From Actinomadura syzygii (GTDB taxonomy: Bacteria; Actinomycetota; Actinomycetes; Streptosporangiales; Streptosporangiaceae): 64,000 nt of DNA. The position numbers and the translations under genes were made by a program. Shown piece after piece: positions 51,730-59,951 of the stretch. The stretch spans positions 186,001 to 250,000 of the forward strand of contig NZ_VSFF01000006.1 of the NCBI RefSeq assembly GCF_008085905.1, in the 5' to 3' direction. The notes under the pieces were generated by a model that was not told where the DNA came from, searched no databases, and was given only the letters and a program-made list of their open reading frames with translations. Numbering within the stretch: the first letter of the stretch is position 1; each line of letters starts with the position of its first letter.

Positions 51730-52986
51730 TCAGGGCTTGAGGCCGTCGAACCAGGTCAGGATCTCGGGAAGCGCGGCGCGCTTGGACGCCCCATGCGGCA
51801 CGTCCCCGAAGTCGGTCAGCGGCGCCTCAACGCCGTTGGCGCGAAGAGCCGCGACGCAGTGCTTGGCGTTGAGGATGCTCACGTCCTTGTCACCGGTCGC
51901 GGCGTAAAGCCGGACGGGCACCCGCGGCTTCCAATCGGTGCAGGTGGTGTCATTGGAGCGAAGGGCGTTCAGCAGATTCCCCGTCGGCTCGGACGCCCAC
52001 GCGATGAACCGCGGAGTGAGCAGTTCCTGCGGCGTCGCCGGAAGTGCCATCGCCACGTCGCGGTCGGTGTGCTCGCCGTCGAACAGGTCCTCCACGATCC
52101 CGGCGTACGGCTCGTTGAACACCTCGGACGGCTGCTCGTAGAAGTGGTGGATCCGGTTCAGCGCGGTCAGCGAATAGGCGAAATAGAGCGTGGCCCGCCT
52201 CGGATCCAGCGAATCGCCTGACAGTGCCGCCGGAATTTCCGCGTTCTGCACGTCGTACGCGCCACTGATCGGCGCGACGGCCGCCAGCCGGTAGTACGGA
52301 ACCTGCCCGCGCTGGAGCGCCCGCGCCAGCCCCATCGCCGCCGCGCCACCCTGCGAGAACCCTGAGACCAGCACGCGGGAGCGAAGGCGCCGCTGCTGCT
52401 TCGCGGCGAACGTCCGGGCAGCCCGAAGCAGGTCCGCCGACGCGGTGACCTCGGACGACACGTCCCCGTACGGATGGCGGCCGGGCCCGAGCCCGAGACC
52501 GAGGTAGTCGGGCGCCACGGCGGCGTAACCGGCCGACCCGAAGAGGAACGCGTCCGCCCGCTGCTGCGGCTGGACGGACGGCGCCTGCGCCTTGGAGATC
52601 ATCGTCCCGTGCTCGTACGCGACGACCCGCAGGTCGCGGCTGCCGTCGCGGGGCAGCACCACCAGTCCGCCGGCGGTGGTCGGCCGCTTGTCGGGCGCGA
52701 TGGTGCGGTAGACGATCCGGTAGGCGTCCAGGCCGTGGCGCGCTCCGGCGGTGTCCGCGCCCGCCTGCGCCAGGTATTGGACGACCTCGTCCCGCGTCAT
52801 ACCGGCGACGGCCTCGGCTGAGACGATCGTCCCCCGCGCCGCACGCGCGTCCGACGCCGTGACGACTACACGTTCAGGTGTCTCCGCCTGGGCTTTCACG
52901 GCCCAGGTCACGGGCGCCGCGGCGGCTGTCAAGGCCGCGGCGGCCAGCGCGAAAAGTCGCATTCGGGCCCCGGTCATCGTTCTCAT
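51730..52986 (-). CDS. Secreted lipase-like alpha/beta hydrolase (LIP family)
   Basis: 418 residues from ATG 52986, with an N-terminal signal (hydrophobic about 8-30, ending near AQA). Motifs: YEHGTMISKAQAPS near 130 (oxyanion region), nucleophile elbow SGFSQGGAAA near 200, an Asp in YAATGDKDVSI near 360, and a His in FGDVPHGAS near 395. The family (secretory lipases, as in Candida LIP and actinobacterial relatives) hydrolyses triacylglycerols or esters. An upstream start at 53022 would lengthen a polar leader. Two nearby Cys (CTDW, KHCVAA) may form a disulfide. Confidence 0.85.
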   Translation of the reverse strand: MRTMTGARMRLFALAAAALTAAAAPVTWAVKAQAETPERVVVTASDARAARGTIVSAEAVAGMTRDEVVQYLAQAGADTAGARHGLDAYRIVYRTIAPDKRPTTAGGLVVLPRDGSRDLRVVAYEHGTMISKAQAPSVQPQQRADAFLFGSAGYAAVAPDYLGLGLGPGRHPYGDVSSEVTASADLLRAARTFAAKQQRRLRSRVLVSGFSQGGAAAMGLARALQRGQVPYYRLAAVAPISGAYDVQNAEIPAALSGDSLDPRRATLYFAYSLTALNRIHHFYEQPSEVFNEPYAGIVEDLFDGEHTDRDVAMALPATPQELLTPRFIAWASEPTGNLLNALRSNDTTCTDWKPRVPVRLYAATGDKDVSILNAKHCVAALRANGVEAPLTDFGDVPHGASKRAALPEILTWFDGLKP

Positions 52987-53158
52987 TCGCTGTCCAAACC
53001 CTTCGGGTCCTGGTTCTCGCATCGGTCAGATGGAGACGCTAAGAGAGCGTGATGGGACACGGCGTCGGCCCGGAAGACGGTTCTGAAATGGCCGGGGCAA
53101 CCTTCGATGCGTCCCCGAGGAGGATCATCGGCGCCCTTTCGCCGAATAGCCTGCGGCA

Positions 53159-54361
53159 ATGACGACAGCCCGGACGGCGGCCGTCCTGCGGGACGCGCGG
53201 CGGCGCCTCGCGGACCGGCCGAGGCTCGCCGACGCCCTGCTCGGCGGCGGCCTGACCGCGTTCGACGTCGCGGCGATCCTGGTCCGGGAGCCGCCGCCGG
53301 GCGCGGCGGCCGTCGCGCTGTGGGGAGCGCAGAGCCTTCCGCTCGTCTGGCGACGCACCCGTCCACTGGCGGTGCTGGCGGCGATGACCGCCGCGTTCGT
53401 CGCGTTCGAGGCGGCGCACGCCATTCCGCACACCACGCCGGGCCCCTATTTCCTCGTGTTCGCCGTATACACGGTGGCCCGCTGCGTCCGGTATTCGTCC
53501 AGCCTGGGTTGGACGGTGCTAGCAGCGACCGTCGTCATCGCGACTGAGCTGCTCACCCGGCAGGACGCGGCGCCGCGCCTGTGGTCGCTGGAACCGGTCA
53601 ACGCGACGACGTTCGCCGTGTTCTTCGCCGTCGCCTGGCTCGTCGGCGCGGGCCGCCGCCGGATCGACGCCGACACCGCCCGGCTCACGCGGCTCAACGA
53701 CCTCCTGCGCGCCGAGCGGGCGGAGAACGCCGAACGCGCGGTGCTCACCGAGCGGGCGCGCATCGCCCGCGACCTGCACGACGTCGTCGCGCACCACGTG
53801 TGCGCCATCGCCGTGCAGGCCCGCTCCACCGAGGAGGTGATCCAGGACGACCCGCGCGTCGCCCGCCGGGGCGTCGCGCTGATCGCGGACACGGCCGACG
53901 TCGCGCTGGAGGAGATGCGCCGCATCCTCGGCCTGCTCTCCGCGCGGGAGGAGGAACTCCGGCCCGAGCCGTCCCCGCGCGTGCTGGACGACCTCGTCCG
54001 GACGGCGGAGGCGGCGGGCTGCCGTGTGAAGGCGGTCCTGGACGAGGCGGCGGTCGGCGGCGCACCGGCCGCCGTCCAACTGTCGGCGTACCGGATCGTC
54101 CGGGAATGCGTGACGAACGCGATGAAACACGCCGGGCCGACCGACGTCCGGATCGAGATGCGGGTCGAGGCGGGGGCGCTGGTCGTCCAGGTCGAGAACG
54201 GGCCGCCGCCGGACGGGCACCGGCCCGTCCCCGGCTCCGGCCTCGGGCTGATCGGCGTCCGGGAGCGCGCCGCCGCGTTCGGCGGCACGCTGGAGGCCGG
54301 GCCGATCCCGGACGGCGGATGGAGCGTCCGGGCCACGCTCCCGATCGGCGGGCGGCCGTGA
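53159..54361 (+). CDS. Two-component sensor histidine kinase (NarL-type partner, HisKA_3)
   Basis: 400 residues. About four to five membrane helices lie in residues 25-165. The phospho-acceptor helix is ERARIARDLHDVVAHHV (His near 208). The HATPase domain has YRIVRECVTNAMKHAG near 305 and GSGLGLIGVRERAAAFGG near 360. The sensor part is membrane-embedded, with no extracytoplasmic domain of size. Its stop overlaps the regulator's GTG (GTGA). Antisense to several other open frames. Confidence 0.92.
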   Translation: MTTARTAAVLRDARRRLADRPRLADALLGGGLTAFDVAAILVREPPPGAAAVALWGAQSLPLVWRRTRPLAVLAAMTAAFVAFEAAHAIPHTTPGPYFLVFAVYTVARCVRYSSSLGWTVLAATVVIATELLTRQDAAPRLWSLEPVNATTFAVFFAVAWLVGAGRRRIDADTARLTRLNDLLRAERAENAERAVLTERARIARDLHDVVAHHVCAIAVQARSTEEVIQDDPRVARRGVALIADTADVALEEMRRILGLLSAREEELRPEPSPRVLDDLVRTAEAAGCRVKAVLDEAAVGGAPAAVQLSAYRIVRECVTNAMKHAGPTDVRIEMRVEAGALVVQVENGPPPDGHRPVPGSGLGLIGVRERAAAFGGTLEAGPIPDGGWSVRATLPIGGRP

Positions 54362-55098
54362 CCGTCCGCGTCCTCGTCGTCGACGACCAGGACATGGTCC
54401 GGGCCGCGTTGCGCGCCGTCATCGACCGGCGGGACGGCCTGCACGTCGTAGGCGACGCGGCCGACGGGGAAAGGGGCATCGCGGAGGCGCGGAGGCTGCG
54501 CCCCGACGTCGTGGTCATGGACGTCCGCATGCCTGGCATGACCGGCGTCGAAGCGACACGTCAGATCCTCGCCGACTGGCAGCATCCGGAGCCACCGCCG
54601 CGCGTCCTGATCCTCACGACGTTCGACCTGGACGAGTACGTGCACGCGGCGCTTCGCGCGGGCGCGGCGGGCTTCCTGCTGAAGAACAGCCCGCCGGACC
54701 AGCTCGCCCACGCCATCCGCGTCATCGCGGACGGCGAGTCGATGCTCGCCCCGAGCGTCACGAGGCGGCTCATCGACACCTTCTCGGCACTGCCTCCCGG
54801 CATCGCGGACGGACGCTCCCGCCTCACGCCGAACCGCCCGCTCGGCAGGCTCAGCGAGCGGGAGATCCAGGTACTCGTCCAGGTGGCGCGGGGTCTGTCG
54901 AACGCGCAGATCGCCGTGGAACTCGGCCTGACGGAGGCCAACGTGAAGAGCCGCGTCAACCGCGTGCTGACCAAGCTCGGCCTGGCCAACCGCGTGCAGG
55001 CGGCGATCTTCGCCCACGAGGCCGGGCTCGTCCCGGCAGAGGAGCCGCCTCCCCGCCCGGACGAGCCCGGCCTCCCCGCGAACAACGGAAGGCCGTAG
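54358..55098 (+). CDS. Two-component response regulator, NarL/FixJ (LuxR) type
   Basis: 246 residues from GTG 54358, overlapping the kinase stop by 4 bp. Receiver domain 1-120: acidic pair VDDQD, phospho-acceptor Asp in VVMDVRMPGMTG (about 54), Thr in ILTTFD, Lys in FLLKNS. The LuxR helix-turn-helix lies at about 160-222 (LSEREIQVLVQVARGLSNAQIAVELGLTEANVKSRVNRVLTKL). Partner of the kinase encoded just upstream. Targets unknown; the nearby lipase and SRPBCC/ArsR genes are candidates by position only. Confidence 0.94.
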   Translation: MTVRVLVVDDQDMVRAALRAVIDRRDGLHVVGDAADGERGIAEARRLRPDVVVMDVRMPGMTGVEATRQILADWQHPEPPPRVLILTTFDLDEYVHAALRAGAAGFLLKNSPPDQLAHAIRVIADGESMLAPSVTRRLIDTFSALPPGIADGRSRLTPNRPLGRLSEREIQVLVQVARGLSNAQIAVELGLTEANVKSRVNRVLTKLGLANRVQAAIFAHEAGLVPAEEPPPRPDEPGLPANNGRP

Positions 55099-55106
55099 CC
55101 TCCGGC

Positions 55107-55589
55107 TCAGCCGGACTTGGCGACGAGGGCGGCGTACCGGTCCAGGTAGAGCGGCCAGCCCCCGTCGTTCTCGACGCCGTCGCGAACCGACTCCCAGCCG
55201 GGCCCGTGCCGGTCGAGGTGGCGGTGCTCCAGCTCCACGCGGGTGCGCTCGGGGGTCTCGGCGACGAACCGGACCTCGACCTCGCTCGTGTTGTCCGGCT
55301 CTGTCTCGACCTGCCACTGCGGGCTGATGTCCCAGCTGAACACCACGCGGTCCGGCGGGTCGTAGGCGAGGACGCGCGCCCACCGGCACTCGGCCCCGTC
55401 CTCGCCCCGGTCGTAGATGTGTCCGCCGACCTTCGGCTCGAACACGGTCTCGGCGATCGGCGCGCCGAGCAGGTTGTGCTCGGGCGGCTTGAAGTCGCCG
55501 AAGCGCGCGGTGAATATCTCGAAGGCCCGCTCGATCGTCGCGTCCACGACGATCTTCCGGCGGACCACCACGTCCGCTGCCTGAGTCAT
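55107..55589 (-). CDS. SRPBCC/AHSA1-domain protein
   Basis: 160 residues from ATG 55589 with CGAGGAGTGATC ahead. START-like fold: VVRRKIVVDATIERAFEIFTARFGDF at the N-terminus, RWARVLAYDPPDRVVFSWDI in the middle, RTRVELEHRHLDRHGPGW and a C-terminal LDRYAALV. Proteins of this group bind hydrophobic ligands and are regularly encoded after an ArsR gene, as here (2 bp apart). A role in stress or ligand sensing is likely; catalysis is not shown. Confidence 0.88.
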   Translation of the reverse strand: MTQAADVVVRRKIVVDATIERAFEIFTARFGDFKPPEHNLLGAPIAETVFEPKVGGHIYDRGEDGAECRWARVLAYDPPDRVVFSWDISPQWQVETEPDNTSEVEVRFVAETPERTRVELEHRHLDRHGPGWESVRDGVENDGGWPLYLDRYAALVAKSG

Positions 55590-55591
55590 GA

Positions 55592-55909
55592 TCACTCCTC
55601 GGTGGGTCGGTCGACGACGTCCTGGTAGCCGGTCAGCGCGCGGTCCCAGAACGTCTCGAGCTGGTCGCGCAGCGCCGCGAGGCCCGCCGGGTTCAGCCGG
55701 TACACCCGCCGCGTCCCCTCGGCGCGGTCGGTGACCAGCCCGGCGTCCTTCAGGACCTTCAGATGCTGGGACACCGCCGGCCTGCTGATCGGCAACCGCT
55801 CCGCCAGCTGGCCGACGGCCTGCGGCCGCTCGGCCAGGCAGACCACGATGGCACGCCGGGTGGGATCGCCCAGCGCCGCCCAGCCGGAACCGCTTCGGTA
55901 AGCATCCAC
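55592..55909 (-). CDS. ArsR family transcriptional regulator
   Basis: 105 residues from GTG 55909: winged helix-turn-helix WAALGDPTRRAIVVCLAERPQAVGQLAERLPISRPAVSQHLKVLKDAGLV, then the wing RRVYRLNPAGLAAL. No metal-binding Cys pair is seen (the single Cys is in VVCLA), so this is the non-metal subgroup paired with SRPBCC proteins. The GTG lies one base from a perfect 24-bp dyad, leaving no space for a ribosome site; a leaderless mRNA is likely. Autoregulation through that dyad is inferred. Confidence 0.9.
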   Translation of the reverse strand: MDAYRSGSGWAALGDPTRRAIVVCLAERPQAVGQLAERLPISRPAVSQHLKVLKDAGLVTDRAEGTRRVYRLNPAGLAALRDQLETFWDRALTGYQDVVDRPTEE

Positions 55910-55910
55910 G

Positions 55911-55934
55911 AACCGTAAGCTACGGCTTACGGTT
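55911..55934. promoter_or_regulatory. ArsR operator candidate (perfect 24-bp dyad)
   Basis: AACCGTAAGC (55911-55920), TACG, GCTTACGGTT (55925-55934). It abuts the arsR start and reaches the TTGGAG (55933-55938) that may serve as -35 box of the divergent PLP-lyase gene. One site could therefore repress both. Confidence 0.75.
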
Positions 55935-55971
55935 GGAGCGTGTCAAGGAATCGTCGCTACGCTGCCGTACC

Positions 55972-56952
55972 GTGCCGCAGACGCGCCTCGACCTCGCCCG
56001 GATCCGGGCGGCCCGCCGGATGATCGACCCGCTCTTCCTCGACTCCCCGCTCTACCGCTGCGAGGCGCTGGAGCCCGTCCTCGGCTGCGCGGTGAGCGTC
56101 AAGCTCGAAACGGCGAACCCGGTCCGGAGCTTCAAGGGCCGCGGCACCGAGCTCGTCTCAAGCCTGCTCGCCGAGGGCGATCGACAGGCGGCGGTGTGCG
56201 CCAGCGCGGGCAACCTCGGCCAGGCCCTCGCCTGGTCGGGACGCAAGCGCGGGCTGGACGTCACCGTCGTCGCATCCCGGTTCGCGCCCGCCGCCAAGCT
56301 CGACCGCATCCGCGCGCTGGACGCGACGCTGGAGCTGGTGGACGGCGACTTCGACCTCGCCCGCGAGCGGGCGGCGGCCATCGCGCGGCACGACGGCGTC
56401 CGGCTGGTCGAGGACAGCCTGGACATCGAGACCTGCGAGGGCGCGGCGACCATCGGCCTTGAGCTGGTGGACGCCGTCCCGCGGTTCGACGCCGTCCTGA
56501 TCGCGCTCGGCGGCGGGGCGATGGCCACCGGCGTCGGCCACGTGCTGAAGGCGCTGGCGCCGGACGTCGAGGTGATCTGCGTCCAGCCGGCGGGGGCGCC
56601 CGCGATGACGCTGTCGTGGCGCGGGCGGCGCGTCGTCACCACCGACTCGACCGACACGATCGCGGACGGCGTCGCCGGTCGTCGCCCCATCGCCGCCGTC
56701 CTGGACGATCTCCTCCTCGTCGCCGACGACGCCGTCCTGGTCGAGGAGGCGTCGATCGTCGCCGGCATGCGGCTGCTCCTCGACCACGCGGGGCTCGTGG
56801 TCGAGCCGTCCGCCGCGCTCGGCGTCGCGGCGGTCCTCGAAGACCGCGACCGCTTCGCCGGACGGCACGTGGCCGCCATCGTGTGCGGCGGCAACGTGGA
56901 CATGGACGCTTATCGCCAGTGGGTGGGCATATCCACCCCTCACCGGGCTTGA
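55972..56952 (+). CDS. PLP-dependent threonine dehydratase-like enzyme (fold type II)
   Basis: 326 residues from GTG 55972. The PLP-lysine motif is NPVRSFKGRG near 50, with the Asn-loop CASAGNLGQALAW near 78 (in place of S-x-G-N-H). The glycine-rich phosphate cup is ALGGGAMATG near 178, and the C-terminus is VCGGNVDMD. The family includes threonine/serine ammonia-lyases and related amino-acid lyases; specificity cannot be fixed. TTGGAG and TACGCT, 19 bp apart, form a weak promoter ending about 10 bp before the GTG, so the transcript may be leaderless. Divergent from ArsR. Confidence 0.85.
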   Translation: MPQTRLDLARIRAARRMIDPLFLDSPLYRCEALEPVLGCAVSVKLETANPVRSFKGRGTELVSSLLAEGDRQAAVCASAGNLGQALAWSGRKRGLDVTVVASRFAPAAKLDRIRALDATLELVDGDFDLARERAAAIARHDGVRLVEDSLDIETCEGAATIGLELVDAVPRFDAVLIALGGGAMATGVGHVLKALAPDVEVICVQPAGAPAMTLSWRGRRVVTTDSTDTIADGVAGRRPIAAVLDDLLLVADDAVLVEEASIVAGMRLLLDHAGLVVEPSAALGVAAVLEDRDRFAGRHVAAIVCGGNVDMDAYRQWVGISTPHRA

Positions 56953-57110
56953 CAATTCAGCCATTCGGCCGACAAGCCCGAATATCAAGGCACCCGGCGC
57001 TCCGCGGGCACTGATCGTTGCCCTTCGGGCTGCCTTTCCGAGGCTTACCTCCCCACCACCGGGATGGAATGGTGAATATGCAAGAACATCCTGCGCAAAA
57101 GGAGAGTGTG

Positions 57111-57515
57111 ATGCGCAAAGCAATCCTGGCGGGAGCTTCCCTGGTCGTCGCCGCCCTGGCGACGGGACCGGTGGCCGCCCCCGCCCTGGCCGCTCCCGGC
57201 AAGCCCGCTCCCGCCAAGGCCAACGCGTCGTGCGAGGCCAGGCTGTTCGCGGACGAGGTGACCGTCCGCGACCTGGGCCCGGACGGCATCGCCGCGGACG
57301 GCTGGTCCGTCCGCTGCTCGGCCGACAGCCAGGTGAGGGTGGTCATCGACTACGTCACGGGACGCCATGTCACCTCGGCGGCGAACGTCGCCGCCGGCGA
57401 CCAGTGGCAGGGCCTCGACCTCACGCCGTCCCCCGACGGCCGCGGCACGAACGCCGTCGTCTCCGTCTACGAGGGCCGCGAACTCCTGACCCAGGAAGCC
57501 ATCAACTGGGACTGA
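57111..57515 (+). CDS. Small secreted protein of unknown function
   Basis: 134 residues from ATG 57111 (AGGAGAG seven bases ahead; the upstream in-frame ATGs lack a site). Signal peptide: MRKAILAG, hydrophobic to about 28, then cleavage near ALA-AP. The mature part (about 100 residues) has two Cys (SCEARLF and RCSADS), probably one disulfide, and a beta-rich look. No family recognised. It ends before a 20-bp perfect terminator hairpin. The 158-bp spacer upstream has no gene. Confidence 0.7.
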   Translation: MRKAILAGASLVVAALATGPVAAPALAAPGKPAPAKANASCEARLFADEVTVRDLGPDGIAADGWSVRCSADSQVRVVIDYVTGRHVTSAANVAAGDQWQGLDLTPSPDGRGTNAVVSVYEGRELLTQEAINWD

Positions 57516-57541
57516 TCCCACTGCCTACTGAAGATCATTGA

Positions 57542-57594
57542 CCACGCCGAACAAGGGCCGGAAGAATTGCACGACCGGCCCTTGTTCGGCGTGG
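57542..57594. terminator. Perfect 20-bp-stem terminator between convergent genes
   Basis: Arms 57542-57561 and 57575-57594 are exactly complementary over 20 bp (CCACGCCGAACAAGG... and its complement), with a 13-base loop. It lies between the secreted-protein stop and the TetR stop and serves both directions. Confidence 0.88.
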
Positions 57595-57612
57595 CATTAC
57601 CGCATTCCCGCC

Positions 57613-58218
57613 TTACTCGGCCGGACCCGCGCCGCATACGCGGAGGGCGCTTTCCAGGAGGAGGGCCGAGGCCCTGGAGGTGGTCAGGCGGCCGGTGGCG
57701 ACCTGTTCGGCGGCGGTGTGGGTGAGGCCGAGGACGGCGTCGGCGAGCCAGGACGCGGTGAGCCCGCGGTCGAAGTCACCGGTGCGCTGGCCCCGCAGGA
57801 CGACGCGTTCGAGGCGGGCCGTGGCGGCGCGGTGGACGGCGTCGCCCTCCGCGCGGTGGTTCCGGGTGAGGGCCGGTTCGAGCAGCAGCGGGTACCGCCG
57901 GACCAGCTCCCAGCAGATGTCGAGGACCTGGCGGAGCGCGTCGGCGGGCGGGACGGCGTCCAGGTGCGTGGCGTCGAAGGCGGCGATGGTCTCGGCCGCC
58001 GCGTTGCCGACGAGCGTCGCGACGAGCGCGTCCCGCGACGGGAAGTGCGCGTAGACGGTCTGCCGGGTGACCCCGGCCGCGGTCGCGATCTCCACCATGC
58101 TCGCGTCCGGACGCTCCCCGAGCACGGCGCGGGCCGCGTCGAGGATGGCGTCGATGTTGCGCCGGGCGTCGGACCTGCGGCGGCGCGCGGGCGTGGAGGG
58201 GTCCAGGGTCTCGGCCAT
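57613..58218 (-). CDS. TetR family transcriptional regulator
   Basis: 201 residues. The N-terminal helix-turn-helix is RRNIDAILDAARAVLGE, then SMVEIATAAGVTRQTVYAHFPSRDALVATLV (about 20-70). An all-helical ligand domain with WELVRRYPLLLEPALTRNH near 105 follows. ATG 58218 is divergent from a DrrAB-type exporter 63 bp away, with two copies of a TTGACAGCATGT motif between. This is the classical repressor-efflux pump arrangement, so it probably senses the exported drug. Confidence 0.92.
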   Translation of the reverse strand: MAETLDPSTPARRRRSDARRNIDAILDAARAVLGERPDASMVEIATAAGVTRQTVYAHFPSRDALVATLVGNAAAETIAAFDATHLDAVPPADALRQVLDICWELVRRYPLLLEPALTRNHRAEGDAVHRAATARLERVVLRGQRTGDFDRGLTASWLADAVLGLTHTAAEQVATGRLTTSRASALLLESALRVCGAGPAE

Positions 58219-58246
58219 CGGAGCAAAGATACCCGGCGGTGAAAAC

Positions 58247-58288
58247 TTGACAGCATGTAAGAGCTTGTTAATGTTGACAGCATGTCAA
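58247..58288. promoter_or_regulatory. Paired TetR operator candidates in the exporter promoter
   Basis: TTGACAGCATGTAA (58247-58260) and TTGACAGCATGTCAA (58274-58288) are direct repeats 27 bp apart. The second is a perfect dyad that covers the exporter ATG (58282). The first supplies a consensus -35 (TTGACA). Binding by TetR would block both initiation and clearance. Confidence 0.7.
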
Positions 58289-59055
58289 AGAACGGGGACG
58301 GCCTCGCGGTCGAGGCACACGGCCTGGTCAAGGTCTACGGCGACACCCGGGCGCTGGACGGGATCGACCTCGCCGTCCGGCGCGGCCAGGTCTTCGGCTT
58401 CCTGGGCCCGAACGGGGCGGGGAAGACGACCACGATCCAGATCCTGGCGACCCTGGTCCGGCCGGACGGCGGCACCGCCCGCGTCCTGGGGTTCGACGTG
58501 CTGCACGGGCGGCGGGAGATCCGGTCCAGGGTGGCGGTGACGGGCCAGTTCGCGTCGCTCGACGACGACCTGACCGGCTACGAGAACCTCGTGGTGTTCG
58601 GCCGCCTGCGCGGCCTGTCGCGGGCCGCGAGCAGGCGGAGGGCGGACGAGTTGCTCACGGCGTTCGACCTGACCGGCTCAGCCGGACGTCCGGTGCGCGG
58701 CTATTCGGGCGGGATGCGCCGCCGCCTCGACATCGGGGCCAGCCTCATCGTCACCCCCGACCTCCTCTTCCTGGACGAGCCCACCACCGGCATGGACCCG
58801 CGCAGCCAGATCCAGGTGTGGGAGCTGGTCCGCCGGATCGCGGCGGCCGGGACCACGGTGCTGCTCACCACCCAGTACCTGGAGGAGGCCGACCGGCTCG
58901 CCGACCGGATCGCGGTCGTCGACCACGGCCGGATCGCGGCCGAGGGGACGAGCGCCCAGCTCAAGGCCCAGGTCGGCGCGGGCACCCTGCACGAGGTGTT
59001 CTTCGCCCTCACCGGCGATCCGGCCGGCGCCGACCGCGCGGAGGCGGCGTCGTGA
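58282..59055 (+). CDS. DrrA-type drug-efflux ABC transporter ATPase
   Basis: 257 residues: Walker [11 protein letters not shown] (42-51), Q-loop [17 protein letters not shown] near 93, signature [15 protein letters not shown] near 140, Walker [14 protein letters not shown] near 160, and the H-loop replaced by [15 protein letters not shown] near 192. QYLEEAD is a hallmark of the daunorubicin-resistance family. The start codon lies inside the TetR dyad. The stop overlaps the permease GTG by 4 bp (GTGA). It exports a hydrophobic drug or metabolite with the following permease. Confidence 0.93.
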   Translation: MSKNGDGLAVEAHGLVKVYGDTRALDGIDLAVRRGQVFGFLGPNGAGKTTTIQILATLVRPDGGTARVLGFDVLHGRREIRSRVAVTGQFASLDDDLTGYENLVVFGRLRGLSRAASRRRADELLTAFDLTGSAGRPVRGYSGGMRRRLDIGASLIVTPDLLFLDEPTTGMDPRSQIQVWELVRRIAAAGTTVLLTTQYLEEADRLADRIAVVDHGRIAAEGTSAQLKAQVGAGTLHEVFFALTGDPAGADRAEAAS

Positions 59056-59888
59056 GCGTCACCGACTCCCGCGACGTGCCGGAGGCCGACCGGCTCGGCG
59101 GCCTGCTCGCCCCCGCCGGGCCGCCCCGCCGCGCCGGAGCGCTCGCCGCGACGGCGACCTTCGGCTGGCGGGCCATGCTCAAGATCAAGCACGAGCCCAA
59201 GCAGCTCGTGGACGTCGTCGCCATCCCGGTGGTGTTCACGGTCCTGTTCACCTACGTCTTCGGCGGCGCGCTCGGCGGGACGCCGGGCGAGTACCTGCGG
59301 ACCCTGCTGCCCGGGACGCTGGTCATGGGCGTCGTGTCCTGCACCATGTACGGCGGCGCGCGCCTCGCGCAGGACGTGACCACCGGCGTGTTCGACCGGT
59401 TCCGCGCGCTGCCCGTGTGGCGCGGGGCGCTCGTCCTCGGCGGCCTGCTCGGGGACGCCGGGCGCTACCTGATCGCCGCGTCCATCTCGGTGGCCCTCGG
59501 CGTCGCCATCGGGTACCGGCCGGACGGCGGCGTGCCGGGCGTGGTCGCCGGCGTGGCGCTCGTCATCGCGTTCGGGCTCGCGCTCTCCTGGCTGTGGGCC
59601 GCGGTGGCGCTGCTCGTCCGCGACCCGGCCACCGTCATGAGCCTCGGCCTCGCCGTGCTGATGCCGCCGACGTTCGCCAGCAACATCTTCGTCCAGCCCC
59701 GGACAATGCCCGGCTGGCTCCGCGCGTTCGTCGAGGTCAACCCGATCAGCCATGTCGCCGACGCGGCGCGGGGCCTGATGAACGGCACCGGCGGCGCGGC
59801 GCCCGTCGCGTGGTCCCTCGCCGCGACGGCGGCCATCACGCTCGTGTTCGCCCCGGTCGCCCTCCACCTCTACGCCAGGCGGGCGTGA
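59052..59888 (+). CDS. DrrB-type ABC-2 transporter permease
   Basis: 278 residues from GTG 59052. After a 45-residue cytoplasmic lead come six helices, with the ABC-2 signatures [37 protein letters not shown] (about 95-130) and [20 protein letters not shown] near 230. It forms the pore with the DrrA-type ATPase. It is the last gene of the two-gene operon; the alkylsulfatase gene begins 63 bp on. Confidence 0.92.
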   Translation: MSVTDSRDVPEADRLGGLLAPAGPPRRAGALAATATFGWRAMLKIKHEPKQLVDVVAIPVVFTVLFTYVFGGALGGTPGEYLRTLLPGTLVMGVVSCTMYGGARLAQDVTTGVFDRFRALPVWRGALVLGGLLGDAGRYLIAASISVALGVAIGYRPDGGVPGVVAGVALVIAFGLALSWLWAAVALLVRDPATVMSLGLAVLMPPTFASNIFVQPRTMPGWLRAFVEVNPISHVADAARGLMNGTGGAAPVAWSLAATAAITLVFAPVALHLYARRA

Positions 59889-59951
59889 CGCTGCGTCCGC
59901 GCGAAGAGCCTTTGCCAGCAGGGGGCTTTGGGTTGGTATGGGGCTGGACAA

